A DNA stretch of 64,000 nt, from the NCBI RefSeq assembly GCF_015752315.1, contig NZ_JADOVJ010000001.1, forward strand, positions 806,001-870,000, written 5' to 3'. This stretch comes from Nocardioides luteus (GTDB taxonomy: Bacteria; Actinomycetota; Actinomycetes; Propionibacteriales; Nocardioidaceae). Made by a program: the position numbers and the translations under genes. Position 1 is the first letter of the stretch. Each line of letters opens with the position of its first letter. The notes beneath the pieces are model-generated. The model was given only the letters and a program-made list of their open reading frames with translations, made no database searches and was not told where the DNA came from. Shown in pieces: positions 23,415-31,542 of the stretch.

Positions 23415-25487
23415 ATGCAAACCTCCCCCCACCCCAAGATTGCCGGCCGTTATGAGCTGCACCGCCTGATCGGGCGAGGCGGTATGGGCGAGGTATGGCA
23501 GGCCATGGACCTCACCCTGCAACGGTGGGTCGCGGTCAAGGTCGTGAGGACGTCGGCCGACCCGACCATGATCGAGCGGTTCCGTCGGGAGTCGCTCTCG
23601 ACCGCGGCCGCCAGCCACCCCGGGACCGTGCAGGTCCACGACGCCGGGATCGAGCGCACCGGCAACGGGCCGATGGCCTTCCTCGTCATGGAGCTCCTGA
23701 CCGGTCCCGACCTCGGCGAACGCCTGCGCTCGCACGGCCCGCTGGTCGCCCGGGAGGCCGGCGAGGTCATCGTCCAGGCCGCGCGTACGCTCGCCGCGGT
23801 CCACGGCCAGGGGATCGTCCACCGCGACATCAAGCCGTCCAACCTCGTCTACGACAGCGACCGCCGGATCCGGATCGTCGACTTCGGGATCGCCCAGCTC
23901 GCTCGGCTGGGCGACCAGCGGCTGACCTCCACCCACGACGTCGTCGGGAGCCTCGGCTACCTCTCGCCCGAGCGCGGCTCGGGTGGCGAGGTCGGCCCGC
24001 CGAGCGACATCTACTCGCTGGGCTGTGTCTTCTACGAGATGCTCACCGGGCGCACCCCCTACTCCGGCGGCGCCCCGGCGACGATGGTCTACCAGCACGC
24101 CACCGCGCCCATCCCGCGGGTCAGCGACACCGTCCAGGTGCCGGGGATCATCGACGACCTGGTCGCGATGATGATGGCCAAGGAGCCCGAGCGCCGGCCG
24201 AGGGCGCAGGACGTCGTCGCGGTGCTCACCGGCTCGGGTCCGCTGCCGGTCTTCGACGCGCAGGCGCCCAGGTCGCGCGCGACCCATGCGTCCGGCCCGA
24301 TCAGCACCTCCGGTGCCTTCGAGGCGTACGCCGGCAGCGGCTCGTTCCCGGCCGCGGGCGCCACCGGGTCGACCGGTGGGTTCGCGAAGATCGGCGCGAG
24401 CGGTCCGATCCCGACCGGCGGGGCCCGGGCGGCAGAGCGCGCCGGCGGTGGTCGCCGGGTGCTGAGCATCCTGCTGGCGGTCGCGCTCGTCGGTGTGGCC
24501 GTCGGCGGTTGGGCGACGTTCGCCGCCTTCCAGAACACCTCGGAGACGGGCCGTGCGGCCGCGCTGAGCGAGTCGCTCCCGGAGACCATCGAGCTCGCCG
24601 TCGACGTGATCTTCGAGCGGGACGCGCTGCAGCCGGTCGCGCAGGCGCCGGTCAACGTACGCTCCACCTACCTGCACACCACCGACGTCGCGGTCGAGGA
24701 GTGGCAGACCGCCTCGGCCGAGATCGACGTCGACGGCGACGCCGAGCTGCGCGCGCTCCGCCACGACATCACCGAGGTGCTCGACGACTTCGAGCTCTAC
24801 CGGGTCGAGATGCAGGAGGGCGACAAGGCCAGCCAGGACGCCGCCCGCGAGGTCTACACCGGGCTGGCGAGCAACCTGCTGATGCTCGCGGCGCAGCTGC
24901 CGGAGCTGGAGGACGACGAGACCGCCGACCAGATCCGCAACCTCAGCAACCTGACGGCAGCAGCCGAGGCGTTCAGCATCGAGCGCGAGCTCATGGTCGT
25001 GGCGCTGTCGGAGAACGAGATCAGCACCAAGTCGGTCAAGGACCTCACCGACGCCGAGGCCGCGTGGGTGAAGGCCTCCTCGGCGTTCTACTCGGGTGCC
25101 TCGCCGGAGCTGCAGGCCGAGCTCGACCGGGTCTCCGACGGCACCTTCGACAAGGGCTCGGGCGCGATGATGGCGCAGCGTACGGTCCGCGACGTCGCCG
25201 CCAAGGGCACCATCGAGGGAGTCGCCAAGGAGATGCGGGCGGCGTCGAAGGGGGAGCCGATCGTACGCACCTGGTCCGACGGCGCCGTGGAATACATCCA
25301 GAGCCTTCGCGAGGTCATCGTGAAGTCGACCGAGACCATGGCCGACGCGGTCACCGACGAGCACGAGCAGGCCAAGACCGGGCTGATCCTGCGCTCGGTG
25401 CTGACCGGGGTCGCGCTGGTCGCCGCGATCGGGCTCGGCTTGGGCCTATATCGGGCTCAGTACAGGTCCGGGCGCCGGTCTCGCTAG
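23415..25487 (+). CDS. Transmembrane Ser/Thr protein kinase with extracytoplasmic NIT-like sensor domain
   Basis: A 690-residue kinase. Residues ~12-275 are a PknB-type kinase with the glycine loop (IGRGGMGEVWQA), VAVKVV Lys, HRDIKPSN, DFG and an APE-like SPERG motif. A Gly/Ser/Pro-rich linker follows (~280-345), then a membrane helix (~348-367), a helical external domain (~370-650) and a second membrane helix (~655-680) with a short basic tail. The external domain resembles the nitrate/nitrite-sensing NIT fold: paired helices, IERELMVVALS, AWVKASSAFYSGASPELQAEL. External PASTA repeats, common in this family, are absent. The NIT assignment comes from pattern only. Confidence 0.88.
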   Translation: MQTSPHPKIAGRYELHRLIGRGGMGEVWQAMDLTLQRWVAVKVVRTSADPTMIERFRRESLSTAAASHPGTVQVHDAGIERTGNGPMAFLVMELLTGPDLGERLRSHGPLVAREAGEVIVQAARTLAAVHGQGIVHRDIKPSNLVYDSDRRIRIVDFGIAQLARLGDQRLTSTHDVVGSLGYLSPERGSGGEVGPPSDIYSLGCVFYEMLTGRTPYSGGAPATMVYQHATAPIPRVSDTVQVPGIIDDLVAMMMAKEPERRPRAQDVVAVLTGSGPLPVFDAQAPRSRATHASGPISTSGAFEAYAGSGSFPAAGATGSTGGFAKIGASGPIPTGGARAAERAGGGRRVLSILLAVALVGVAVGGWATFAAFQNTSETGRAAALSESLPETIELAVDVIFERDALQPVAQAPVNVRSTYLHTTDVAVEEWQTASAEIDVDGDAELRALRHDITEVLDDFELYRVEMQEGDKASQDAAREVYTGLASNLLMLAAQLPELEDDETADQIRNLSNLTAAAEAFSIERELMVVALSENEISTKSVKDLTDAEAAWVKASSAFYSGASPELQAELDRVSDGTFDKGSGAMMAQRTVRDVAAKGTIEGVAKEMRAASKGEPIVRTWSDGAVEYIQSLREVIVKSTETMADAVTDEHEQAKTGLILRSVLTGVALVAAIGLGLGLYRAQYRSGRRSR

Positions 25488-25490
25488 AGT
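25485..25490 (+). promoter_or_regulatory. Leaderless -10 box TAGAGT for cysQ
   Basis: TAGAGT includes the stop codon of the kinase gene and ends seven bases before GTG 25498, selecting that start over GTG 25489. Confidence 0.55.
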
Positions 25491-25497
25491 GCCGCGG

Positions 25498-26304
25498 GTG
25501 ACCTTCGAAGCTGGTGTGCCCACTCCCGAGACCCTCGCCTCCGACCACCTGCTGGCCGCCTGGCTGGCCGAGACCGCCGGCCGCCGGCTGCTCGAGGTGC
25601 GCGCCACCTCAGGGCTCGAGGGCAAGGAGCTCAAGGACGCCGGTGACCTGGCGGCCCACGAGCTGCTGATGGAGCTCGTCGCCGAATACCGTCCGGAGGA
25701 CGCGGTCCTGTCCGAGGAGGGCAAGGACTCCAAGGAGCGGCTCACCAAGGACCGGGTGTGGATCATCGACCCGCTCGACGGTACCCGTGAGTTCTCCGAG
25801 CCGCCGCGCGACGACTGGGCCGTGCACGTGGCGCTGTGGGGCTCCTCCAACGGCGGTGAGCTGATCGCGGGTGCGGTCGCGCAGCCGGCGCTCGCGGACG
25901 CGTCCGTGCAGAGCACCTTCCACACCGGTGCCGCTCCGGTCGTCCCGCCGTCGACCGCGACCCGCCCCCGGATCGCGGTCTCCCGCAGCCGCCCGCCGGC
26001 GTTCGTCGAGGCGCTGGCCGAGGAGCTCGGCGCCGAGCTGGTGCCGATGGGATCCGCCGGTGTGAAGATGATGTCGGTCGTGCGCGACATCTCCGATGCG
26101 TACGTCCACGCGGGTGGGCAGTACGAGTGGGACTCCGCTGCGCCTGTGGCCGTTGCTGCCGCTGCCGGGCTGTTCACGTCTCGGATCGACGGCTCGCCGT
26201 TGCGCTACAACCAGGACGACGTCTACCTGCCTGATGTCATCGTGTGCCGGCCTGAGCTCTCCGAGCAGATTCTTTCGTTCATCAAGCGGCACGGGGTGGA
26301 GTGA
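25498..26304 (+). CDS. cysQ: 3'(2'),5'-bisphosphate nucleotidase CysQ
   Basis: A 268-residue inositol-monophosphatase-fold enzyme. The metal site reads VLSEEG, WIIDPLDGTREF and, near the C-terminus, YEWDSAAPVAVA. CysQ enzymes dephosphorylate the PAP by-product of sulfate assimilation; other members hydrolyse inositol phosphates, so the substrate is not certain. GTG 25498 fits the TAGAGT leaderless box; the earlier GTG 25489 would lie inside that box. It is followed by a long repeat region. Confidence 0.85.
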   Translation: MTFEAGVPTPETLASDHLLAAWLAETAGRRLLEVRATSGLEGKELKDAGDLAAHELLMELVAEYRPEDAVLSEEGKDSKERLTKDRVWIIDPLDGTREFSEPPRDDWAVHVALWGSSNGGELIAGAVAQPALADASVQSTFHTGAAPVVPPSTATRPRIAVSRSRPPAFVEALAEELGAELVPMGSAGVKMMSVVRDISDAYVHAGGQYEWDSAAPVAVAAAAGLFTSRIDGSPLRYNQDDVYLPDVIVCRPELSEQILSFIKRHGVE

Positions 26305-26361
26305 CGCGGCTTCGGCCGTCTTGGTTCGCCGCGGGTTCGCGACTGTGTTTTCGTCGGCTGT

Positions 26362-26510
26362 GGGCCGCCGACCCTGTCCTCGAGTGTTTCTCGACCTGCC
26401 CCGGAGTCAAGGACGGCCTGCGGCCGCCGGCTGACGCCGGTCGCCTTCGGCGATCCTTGACACCGGACCATGTCGAGAAAGATTTGGCTGGCTATCAGGG
26501 GCGGCGGCCC
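26362..26510. repeat. Long nested hairpin, copy 1 (~149 bp)
   Basis: Outer arms GGGCCGCCGACCCTG and CAGGGGCGGCGGCCC pair with one mismatch. Within them TTCTCGAC pairs with GTCGAGAA, then CCGG and TCAAGGA with TCCTTGA and CCGG, around a GC-rich centre built of GGCCGCCGGC-like units. It starts ~60 bp after cysQ and could end that transcript, but it has no T run and is far larger than a normal terminator. The same sequence recurs inverted at 56468-56614. Confidence 0.85.
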
Positions 26511-26557
26511 TAGTGTGGCCGGGAGACAGTCGCTCCTCGGGAGGTAGACGCTCCACG

Positions 26558-26678
26558 GTGAACGAAAATTCGTTCACCGCCAATCAGCCCAGCTCCTCCA
26601 GCTGAAAGAGAATTTTCTTTCACGGACTCAGCCACCCTGGGGGCCCGGTCGCAACGCAGTGAACGAAAATTCGTTCAC
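26558..26678. repeat. Triplet of AT-centred palindromes, copy 1
   Basis: Three short palindromes stand ~50 bp apart: GTGAACGAAAATTCGTTCAC (26558-26577), a middle one with TGAAAGA and TCTTTCA arms around an AT-rich centre (26602-26623), and GTGAACGAAAATTCGTTCAC again (26659-26678). The outer two share arms GTGAACGAA/TTCGTTCAC. Spacing and order recur in copy 2. They resemble protein-binding sites more than terminators. Confidence 0.85.
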
Positions 26679-26776
26679 CCCGGATCCCAAGCCCCTACCC
26701 AACCCACATCACCGCGGCAACACCAACCACAAAACACACCAACCCGCCGGCGTGCCAATCAAGAGCCAAGCAAAGC

Positions 26777-27262
26777 TCAGGCGCCGACCAACAGCTCCTC
26801 GAGCGCCTCCAGACTCTGCCGCGCGTACCCCTTCCACATCCACCCGAACACGGGCATCGCGAGCGAGGCGGCGGACGAGGTGGGGGTGACGTCCCAGGAC
26901 CAGGTGACCCGGGTGCCGGTGCCGGCCGGGGCGAAGGACCAGCGGCCGGCGACGTGGCCGACCAGCAGCTTGAGCGGGCCCGAGAGCGGCGTGATCTCGT
27001 AGGTGAACGACGACGGGGCGTCGATGCCGGTCAGGGTCTCGCGCATCGTCGCGCCGTCGGAGAGGACGATGGTGCGGGTCTCGCCGACGGAGTCCCAACC
27101 GCCGGCCTGGTCACGGACCTCGGCGATCGGGCCGATCGCGGCGTACCGGTGGCCGAAGATCTGGGGCAGCGGGGCGGGGAGGACGCGGGCGAGGGCGGTC
27201 TCGTAGGCGACCGGGACCGCTCGGGAGGACTCGAGGTGCAGCGCATCAAGGTGCTGGGTCAT
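26777..27262 (-). CDS. SRPBCC (START-like) family protein
   Basis: A 161-residue protein with the helix-grip pattern of polyketide-cyclase/START-like lipid-binding proteins: SRAVPVAYETALARVLPAP at the front, alternating beta strands (TRTIVLSDGATMRETLTG, WSFAPAGTGTRVTWSWDV) and a long C-terminal helix (GWMWKGYARQSLEALEELL). No catalytic residues can be assigned. ATG 27262 gives a compact domain; ATG 27274 adds four residues. It is divergent from the hydrolase gene with only 30 bases between starts. A much longer minus frame that continues across the hydrolase gene is not coding. Confidence 0.85.
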   Translation of the reverse strand: MTQHLDALHLESSRAVPVAYETALARVLPAPLPQIFGHRYAAIGPIAEVRDQAGGWDSVGETRTIVLSDGATMRETLTGIDAPSSFTYEITPLSGPLKLLVGHVAGRWSFAPAGTGTRVTWSWDVTPTSSAASLAMPVFGWMWKGYARQSLEALEELLVGA

Positions 27263-27279
27263 GACTACGAGCATGGCAG

Positions 27280-27285
27280 TAGCGT
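27280..27285 (+). promoter_or_regulatory. Leaderless -10 box TAGCGT for the dienelactone hydrolase gene
   Basis: TAGCGT ends seven bases before GTG 27293 and selects it over GTG 27284, which would lie inside the box. Confidence 0.5.
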
Positions 27286-27292
27286 GATCGGC

Positions 27293-28033
27293 GTGGTTGA
27301 ACAGATCGAGATCCAGACGCCCGACGGCACCGCCGAGGCCTACCTTGCCCGGCACGGGAGCGCACCGAAGGGTGGCGTGCTCGTCTACATGGACGCCATC
27401 GGCCTGCGGCCGCGGCTGGCCGAGATGATCGAGCGGGTCGCGTCCTGGGGCTACGTCGTGCTCGCGCCCCACGTGTTCTACCGCGACGGCGGCGTGGCCG
27501 AGCTGGCGCCGACCGCCGACCTCCGCGAGCCGGCGGCGCGGGACGCGTTCTTCGCGAACGGTGCGATGGCCCGGGTGCGGGGCCTCACCGTGGACCGGCT
27601 GGCGCTCGACATCCCGGCGTACGTCCAGACCCTCCAGACGTACGTCACCGGCCCGCTCGCGACCCACGGCTACTGCATGGGGGCGCGGATCGCAGTGCGG
27701 ACCGCGGGGCGGTTCCCCGACGAGTTCGTCGCGGTCGGCGGGTTCCACGGCGGTGGGCTGGTGACCGCGGACGAGGACTCGCCGCACACCTGCATCGCCG
27801 GGACGCAGGCGGAGTACTACTTCGGGCACGCCGACCACGACCGCTCGATGACACCGGAGAACGTCGCCGACCTCGGCCGGGCGCTCGAGGACGCCGGGGT
27901 GGCCCACACCAACCTCATCTACCCCGACGCTCCGCACGGCTACACGATGGCGGACACGTCCTCCTACCAGGAGGCGGGAACGAAGCGACACTTCACCGAC
28001 CTCGAGCTCCTCTACGCCCGTACGATGGCCTGA
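27293..28033 (+). CDS. Dienelactone hydrolase family protein
   Basis: A 246-residue alpha/beta hydrolase. The nucleophile elbow is GYCMGAR, with Cys as in dienelactone hydrolases rather than Ser; the acid is probably the Asp in YYFGHADHD and the His lies in DAPHGYTM. Members hydrolyse lactones or small esters, and the substrate is not evident here. GTG 27293 was chosen from the TAGCGT leaderless box. Its stop overlaps the ATG of gntK by one base (TGATG). Confidence 0.9.
   Translation: MVEQIEIQTPDGTAEAYLARHGSAPKGGVLVYMDAIGLRPRLAEMIERVASWGYVVLAPHVFYRDGGVAELAPTADLREPAARDAFFANGAMARVRGLTVDRLALDIPAYVQTLQTYVTGPLATHGYCMGARIAVRTAGRFPDEFVAVGGFHGGGLVTADEDSPHTCIAGTQAEYYFGHADHDRSMTPENVADLGRALEDAGVAHTNLIYPDAPHGYTMADTSSYQEAGTKRHFTDLELLYARTMA
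28021..28026 (+). promoter_or_regulatory. Possible internal leaderless -10 box TACGAT for gntK
   Basis: TACGAT ends six bases before ATG 28033, inside the last codons of the hydrolase gene, so gntK may also be transcribed on its own. Confidence 0.35.
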
Positions 28034-28530
28034 TGGCGAAACCGGTGCTGGTCGTGATGGGTGTCTCGGGTTCGGGGAAGTCGACCATCGGCGCGGCGAT
28101 CGCGGGCAGGCTGCGGGTGCCGTTCGAGGACGCCGACGACCTGCATCCGCCGGCGAACATCGAGAAGATGACCGCCGGGGTCCCGCTGGACGACGACGAC
28201 CGCTACCCGTGGCTGGAGGCCGTGGGGGAGTGGCTCGCCAGGCACGAGGAGCGTGGCGGCGTGATGAGCTGCTCGGCGCTGAAGCGGAAGTACCGCGACC
28301 AGCTCCGCCGGCACAGCCCGGAGGTGACCTTCCTCCACCTGGAGGGCACCCGCGAGGTGATCGCCAGCCGCCAGGCGAGCCGGCCGGGCCACTTCATGCC
28401 GGCCTCGCTCCTGGACAGCCAGTTCCGCACGCTGGAGCCGCTCGAGCCCGACGAGGCCGGGATCGCCATCGACGTCGACCAGCCGGTCGACGCGATCGTC
28501 GAGGAGTACGCACGCCGGGTCGGCGCCTAG
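28033..28530 (+). CDS. gntK: Gluconate kinase
   Basis: A 165-residue P-loop kinase that phosphorylates gluconate to 6-phosphogluconate for the pentose phosphate route. The Walker A motif is MGVSGSGKST; the family phrases DADDLHPPANIEKM, DRYPWL, CSALKRKYRD and SRPGHFMP are all present. Length is normal. It overlaps the preceding hydrolase gene by one base and may be co-translated, yet has its own TACGAT box. Confidence 0.95.
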   Translation: MAKPVLVVMGVSGSGKSTIGAAIAGRLRVPFEDADDLHPPANIEKMTAGVPLDDDDRYPWLEAVGEWLARHEERGGVMSCSALKRKYRDQLRRHSPEVTFLHLEGTREVIASRQASRPGHFMPASLLDSQFRTLEPLEPDEAGIAIDVDQPVDAIVEEYARRVGA

Positions 28531-28669
28531 CACCGAGAGGCGGCCGACACGCGCCCATCTCGGGTTAGGCGTTGCGTGCCGGCCGCGGCCACACCCGGGT
28601 GAGGGACCAGCGGGCGGGCCCACTTTCGACGGTAACGCAGGATCCCCCGGCACAACAGGGGGTTCGCGG

Positions 28670-29569
28670 CTATCGCTGCAGGTCAGAGCGTAAAAAGACG
28701 TCCGGGACCTCGGAGCCTTTCGCGGTGAACTCCGGGGCTCGCTTCTCCAGGAACGCCGCGACCCCCTCCTTGCCGTCGCCGATCGAGGCGTAGAACATCG
28801 CCAGGGAGTCGCTCAGGTGCGCCTCGAGCGGGTGACGCGCGGAGGCGTTGCGGGTGATCAGCTGGCGCACGAGCGCCGTGCCGACCGGCGACCGGTTCTG
28901 GGTGAACCTCCGGGCCAGCTCGAAGGCGGCGGGCAGCAGCTCGTCGGGCAGGTGGATGCTGCGGACCAGGCCACCGTCGAGGGCCTGGTCGGGATCGAGG
29001 ATCTCCGCGGTGTAGAGCCATTCCAGGGCCCGGGGCACGCCCACCACGCGCGGCAGGAAGTAGGACGAGCAGGCCTCGGGGACGATGCCGAGCTTGCCGA
29101 AGACGAAGCCGATCTTCGCCTTGGAGGAGGCCAGGCGCGCGTCCATCGCGCACAGCATCGTGGCGCCGATCCCGACCGCCGGGCCGTTGACCGCGGCGAT
29201 CACCGGCTTGGGGAGCGCGTGGATGGCCAGGGTGACCTTGCCACCGGTGTCGCGTACGCCCTCGGCGTACTCGGGGTGCTTGGCCGGGTCGGCGAGGTGC
29301 TCGGCGAGCTTCTCGGGGGTCGGGTGCAGCGACTCGTCGAGGCCGAAGACGTTGCCCTCGGCCGAGAGGTCCATCCCCGCGCAGAACGCCCGCCCCGCGC
29401 CGGTCACGATCACCGCGCGCACCTCGTCGGCCATCGCGTCGGTCGTGAACACCTCCTCCAGCTCGCGTGCCATCGTCACCGTGAACGAGTTGAGCGCGTC
29501 CGGTCGGTTCAGAGTCAGGAGCGCGATGCCGTCGGCGTCCACGTCGAAGGTCAGGGTCTCGTAAGCCAT
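28670..29569 (-). CDS. Enoyl-CoA hydratase/isomerase family protein (crotonase fold)
   Basis: A 299-residue crotonase. Oxyanion-hole segments appear as GRAFCAGMDLSAEG and NGPAVGIGATMLCAMD; the region around SSKAKIGFVFGKLGIVPEAC carries the second catalytic Glu position. The C-terminal trimerisation helix is present (VAAFLEKRAPEFTAK). Likely acts in fatty-acid or aromatic-acid CoA degradation; the exact reaction is open. The only upstream signal is a weak CAGACT seven bases before ATG 29569 on the minus strand. Confidence 0.92.
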   Translation of the reverse strand: MAYETLTFDVDADGIALLTLNRPDALNSFTVTMARELEEVFTTDAMADEVRAVIVTGAGRAFCAGMDLSAEGNVFGLDESLHPTPEKLAEHLADPAKHPEYAEGVRDTGGKVTLAIHALPKPVIAAVNGPAVGIGATMLCAMDARLASSKAKIGFVFGKLGIVPEACSSYFLPRVVGVPRALEWLYTAEILDPDQALDGGLVRSIHLPDELLPAAFELARRFTQNRSPVGTALVRQLITRNASARHPLEAHLSDSLAMFYASIGDGKEGVAAFLEKRAPEFTAKGSEVPDVFLRSDLQR

Positions 29570-29586
29570 GGGTCACAGTCTGCACC

Positions 29587-29608
29587 GGTGGTCGAGCTTG
29601 TCGAGACC
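29587..29608 (+). repeat. Short REP-like repeat, left member
   Basis: GGTGGTCGAGCTTGTCGAGA followed by CC forms an imperfect palindrome. A close direct copy lies at 31522-31542, so the two flank the histidine kinase/response regulator pair. From memory this motif is very common between genes in several actinobacterial genomes. Confidence 0.6.
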
Positions 29609-29657
29609 CCCTGCCCGGGGATTGGTTCTGTTCGGCCGCGGACGGGTCGGGTTCACC

Positions 29658-29675
29658 TACTGTCGAAAGTCGGTA
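29658..29675. promoter_or_regulatory. Operator-like palindrome upstream of the two-component operon
   Basis: TACTGTCGAAAGTCGGTA is centred ~43 bases before GTG 29710 and matches TACCGACGAAAGTCAGTA at 33098-33115, upstream of the ABC exporter genes. Both read TAC-YG-N-C-GAAA-GTC-R-GTA. This suits binding by the encoded NarL-type regulator. Confidence 0.6.
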
Positions 29676-29696
29676 CAGCCCGGGCAGGGCGGCAAC

Positions 29697-29702
29697 TACC
29701 GT
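29697..29702 (+). promoter_or_regulatory. Leaderless -10 box TACCGT for the histidine kinase gene
   Basis: TACCGT ends seven bases before GTG 29710 and lies across the alternative GTG 29701, which is therefore unlikely to be the start. Confidence 0.5.
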
Positions 29703-29709
29703 GGGGAGC

Positions 29710-30852
29710 GTGAGTCTGCTGCGCCGGCCCCGGGTCTGGGAGTCGATCCTTTCGGGACTGCTGGTCGTCGCGGTCGCCGCCGAGCACCTCTACATGAGCG
29801 GCGCCGGCCATCCGCAGTGGTCGGGCTGGTCGGCCGTGGCGGGCGTCGTCGGTGTCGCGCTCGCGATGTGGCTGCGGCGCAGGCACCCGGCGGTCGCGGT
29901 GGCACTGGTGTGCGTCCTGGTCGGCGGCACGGTGGTGGCCAACGACGGCTGGATACTGATCAGCTACGTCGCGTTCGCGGCCCTGGTGAGCTTCCTCGTC
30001 GGCAGATGGGCCGACCGAGCCTGGCCGTCGGTGGCCGTGGTGGGCGTCGCCGTGGTGACGCTGACCGTGCTCGACGCCGCCGTCAACGGCGGTGGTGTGC
30101 AGGTGGCGATGGCCGGCAACATGATCATCTTCATGGCGCTGCCGTGGCTCAGCGGCCGCTACCTGCGCCAGGTCGCCCGCCACCACTCGACCGAGATCGA
30201 GCAGGCCCAGCTCACCGAGCGGGCCCGGATCGCCCAGGAGATGCACGACTCCCTGGGCCACGAGCTCAGTCTGATCGCGCTGCGCGCCGGTGCGCTCGAG
30301 GTGGCGCCGGGACTCTCCGCGGCCCACCAGAAGGCGGCCGGCGACATCCGGGAGGCCGCCGCCGGGGCCACCGAGCGACTCGGTGAGATCGTCGGCGTCC
30401 TCCGTCCTGCCGCCGAGGAGGCTCCTCTGACCCCCGCCGCGACCGGGATCGCCGGCCTGGTCGAGCGCGCTCGTGAGTCGGGGATGGACGTACGCCTGGT
30501 GGGCTCGCTCACCGAGGGCACCGCCCCGGTGCGGGACGCCGCTGCGCACCGGATCGTGCAGGAGGCGCTCACCAACGCCGCCCGGCACGCTCCGGGGTCG
30601 TCGGTGACGGTCTCGGTGGAGGAGCGTGAACCCGATGGCGTACGCCTCTCGGTGAGCAACGGCCGAGCGACGCTTCCGCCGCGGGCAGGAGCGACGACCG
30701 GGTTGGGTCTGGCGGGGCTCGACGAGGCGGCGCGGGCCGCCGGTGGCACGCTGCGCCACGGCCCGGTCCAGGGCGGAGGCTTCGAGGTCGTCGCCGACCT
30801 GCCCGCCCGCGCCGACCGCCGAAGCGTCGAGCGGCGCGAGGTGGCGCGTTGA
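29710..30852 (+). CDS. NarL-class sensor histidine kinase
   Basis: A 380-residue kinase with an N-terminal membrane domain of five or six helices (~residues 10-150) and no large external loop, a HisKA_3 dimerisation domain with ERARIAQEMHDSLGHELSLI (His is the phospho-acceptor) and a HATPase with RIVQEALTNAARHAPG and GLGLAGLDEAA. This is the LiaS/DesK-like type that senses membrane or antibiotic stress. Its TGA overlaps the TTG start of the response regulator (TTGA). Confidence 0.92.
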   Translation: MSLLRRPRVWESILSGLLVVAVAAEHLYMSGAGHPQWSGWSAVAGVVGVALAMWLRRRHPAVAVALVCVLVGGTVVANDGWILISYVAFAALVSFLVGRWADRAWPSVAVVGVAVVTLTVLDAAVNGGGVQVAMAGNMIIFMALPWLSGRYLRQVARHHSTEIEQAQLTERARIAQEMHDSLGHELSLIALRAGALEVAPGLSAAHQKAAGDIREAAAGATERLGEIVGVLRPAAEEAPLTPAATGIAGLVERARESGMDVRLVGSLTEGTAPVRDAAAHRIVQEALTNAARHAPGSSVTVSVEEREPDGVRLSVSNGRATLPPRAGATTGLGLAGLDEAARAAGGTLRHGPVQGGGFEVVADLPARADRRSVERREVAR

Positions 30853-31526
30853 TCCGGGTCCTGCTCGCCGACGACGAGGCGATGGTCAGAGCCGGCGTAC
30901 GCGCGATCCTGGAGACCGACGAGGCGATCGAGGTGGTCGCGGAGGCGGCCGACGGGCGCGAGGCTGTCGAGGCTGCCCAGCGCCACCGGCCCGACGTGGC
31001 GCTGCTCGACGTCAGGATGCCGCGGATGGACGGGCTGGCGGCCGCGGCCGAGATCGCCCGGACCGCCCCTGAGACCGCGCGGGTCATGCTGACCACCTTC
31101 TCAGAGGACGCCTACATCGCCCGGGCGCTGGGCGACGGTGCGAGCGGGTTCCTGCTCAAGTCGGGAGACCCGCGCGAGCTGCTCGCGGGCGTGCACGCGG
31201 TCGCCGAAGGCGCCGCCTTCCTCTCCCCGCGGGTGGCCCAGCGGGTCATCGCCGAGCTCGGCGCCGGGGCCGGCGACCGGATGTCGCGGGCAGCCGACGC
31301 GCGGGCCAAGGTCGCCGCCCTCACCGCCCGCGAGCGCGACGTGATGGCGCTGGTCGGCGCCGGGCTCTCCAACGCCGAGATCGGCCGCCGGCTCCATGTC
31401 GTGGAGGGCACCGTGAAGGCCTATCTGAGCAGCGCCTTCGGTCGTCTCGACGTACGCAACCGGGTGCAGGCAGCGGTCCTCGCCCACGAGGCAGGGCTCG
31501 TGAGCGAGGACCAAGCGCGCCGGTGA
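30849..31526 (+). CDS. NarL-family response regulator
   Basis: A 225-residue regulator starting at TTG 30849, overlapping the kinase stop by four bases. Receiver: VLLADDEAMVRAG, phospho-acceptor in VALLDVRMPRMDG, Lys in GFLLKSGDP. HTH: LTARERDVMALVGAGLSNAE and EGTVKAYLSSAFGRL. The probable regulon includes its own operon and the ABC exporter on the facing strand, since both carry the same 18-bp palindrome. Its stop codon lies inside a REP-like repeat. Confidence 0.93.
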   Translation: MIRVLLADDEAMVRAGVRAILETDEAIEVVAEAADGREAVEAAQRHRPDVALLDVRMPRMDGLAAAAEIARTAPETARVMLTTFSEDAYIARALGDGASGFLLKSGDPRELLAGVHAVAEGAAFLSPRVAQRVIAELGAGAGDRMSRAADARAKVAALTARERDVMALVGAGLSNAEIGRRLHVVEGTVKAYLSSAFGRLDVRNRVQAAVLAHEAGLVSEDQARR

Positions 31527-31542
31527 TCGAGCTTGTCGAGAT
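31522..31542 (+). repeat. Short REP-like repeat, right member
   Basis: GGTGATCGAGCTTGTCGAGA plus T is a direct copy of the element at 29587-29608. It supplies the TGA stop of the response regulator gene and fills the gap to the end of the convergent permease gene. Confidence 0.6.

Larger units (their letters stand above)
26362..26716 (+). repeat. ~355-bp long inverted repeat, left copy
   Basis: The whole stretch (hairpin plus palindrome triplet plus a flank ending near CACATCACCGCG) matches the reverse complement of 56263-56614 almost base for base, with a few substitutions and small length differences between palindromes. The copies lie in inverted orientation ~29.5 kb apart. It holds no coding frame of its own and no transposase. 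The rest of this intergenic region (26305-26361 and 26717-26776) shows nothing notable. Confidence 0.85.

Noticed and set aside
26558..26577. parS centromere site
   Set aside because: GTGAACGAAAATTCGTTCAC does not match the parS consensus TGTTTCACGTGAAACA, and its neighbours are not par genes.
26362..26716. Insertion sequence
   Set aside because: No transposase frame and no target duplication could be seen; the element is better described as a structured repeat.
26777..27991. 404-codon minus frame running through the dienelactone hydrolase gene
   Set aside because: Only the first 161 codons from ATG 27262 look like a protein domain; the upstream part is the shadow of a clear hydrolase on the other strand.
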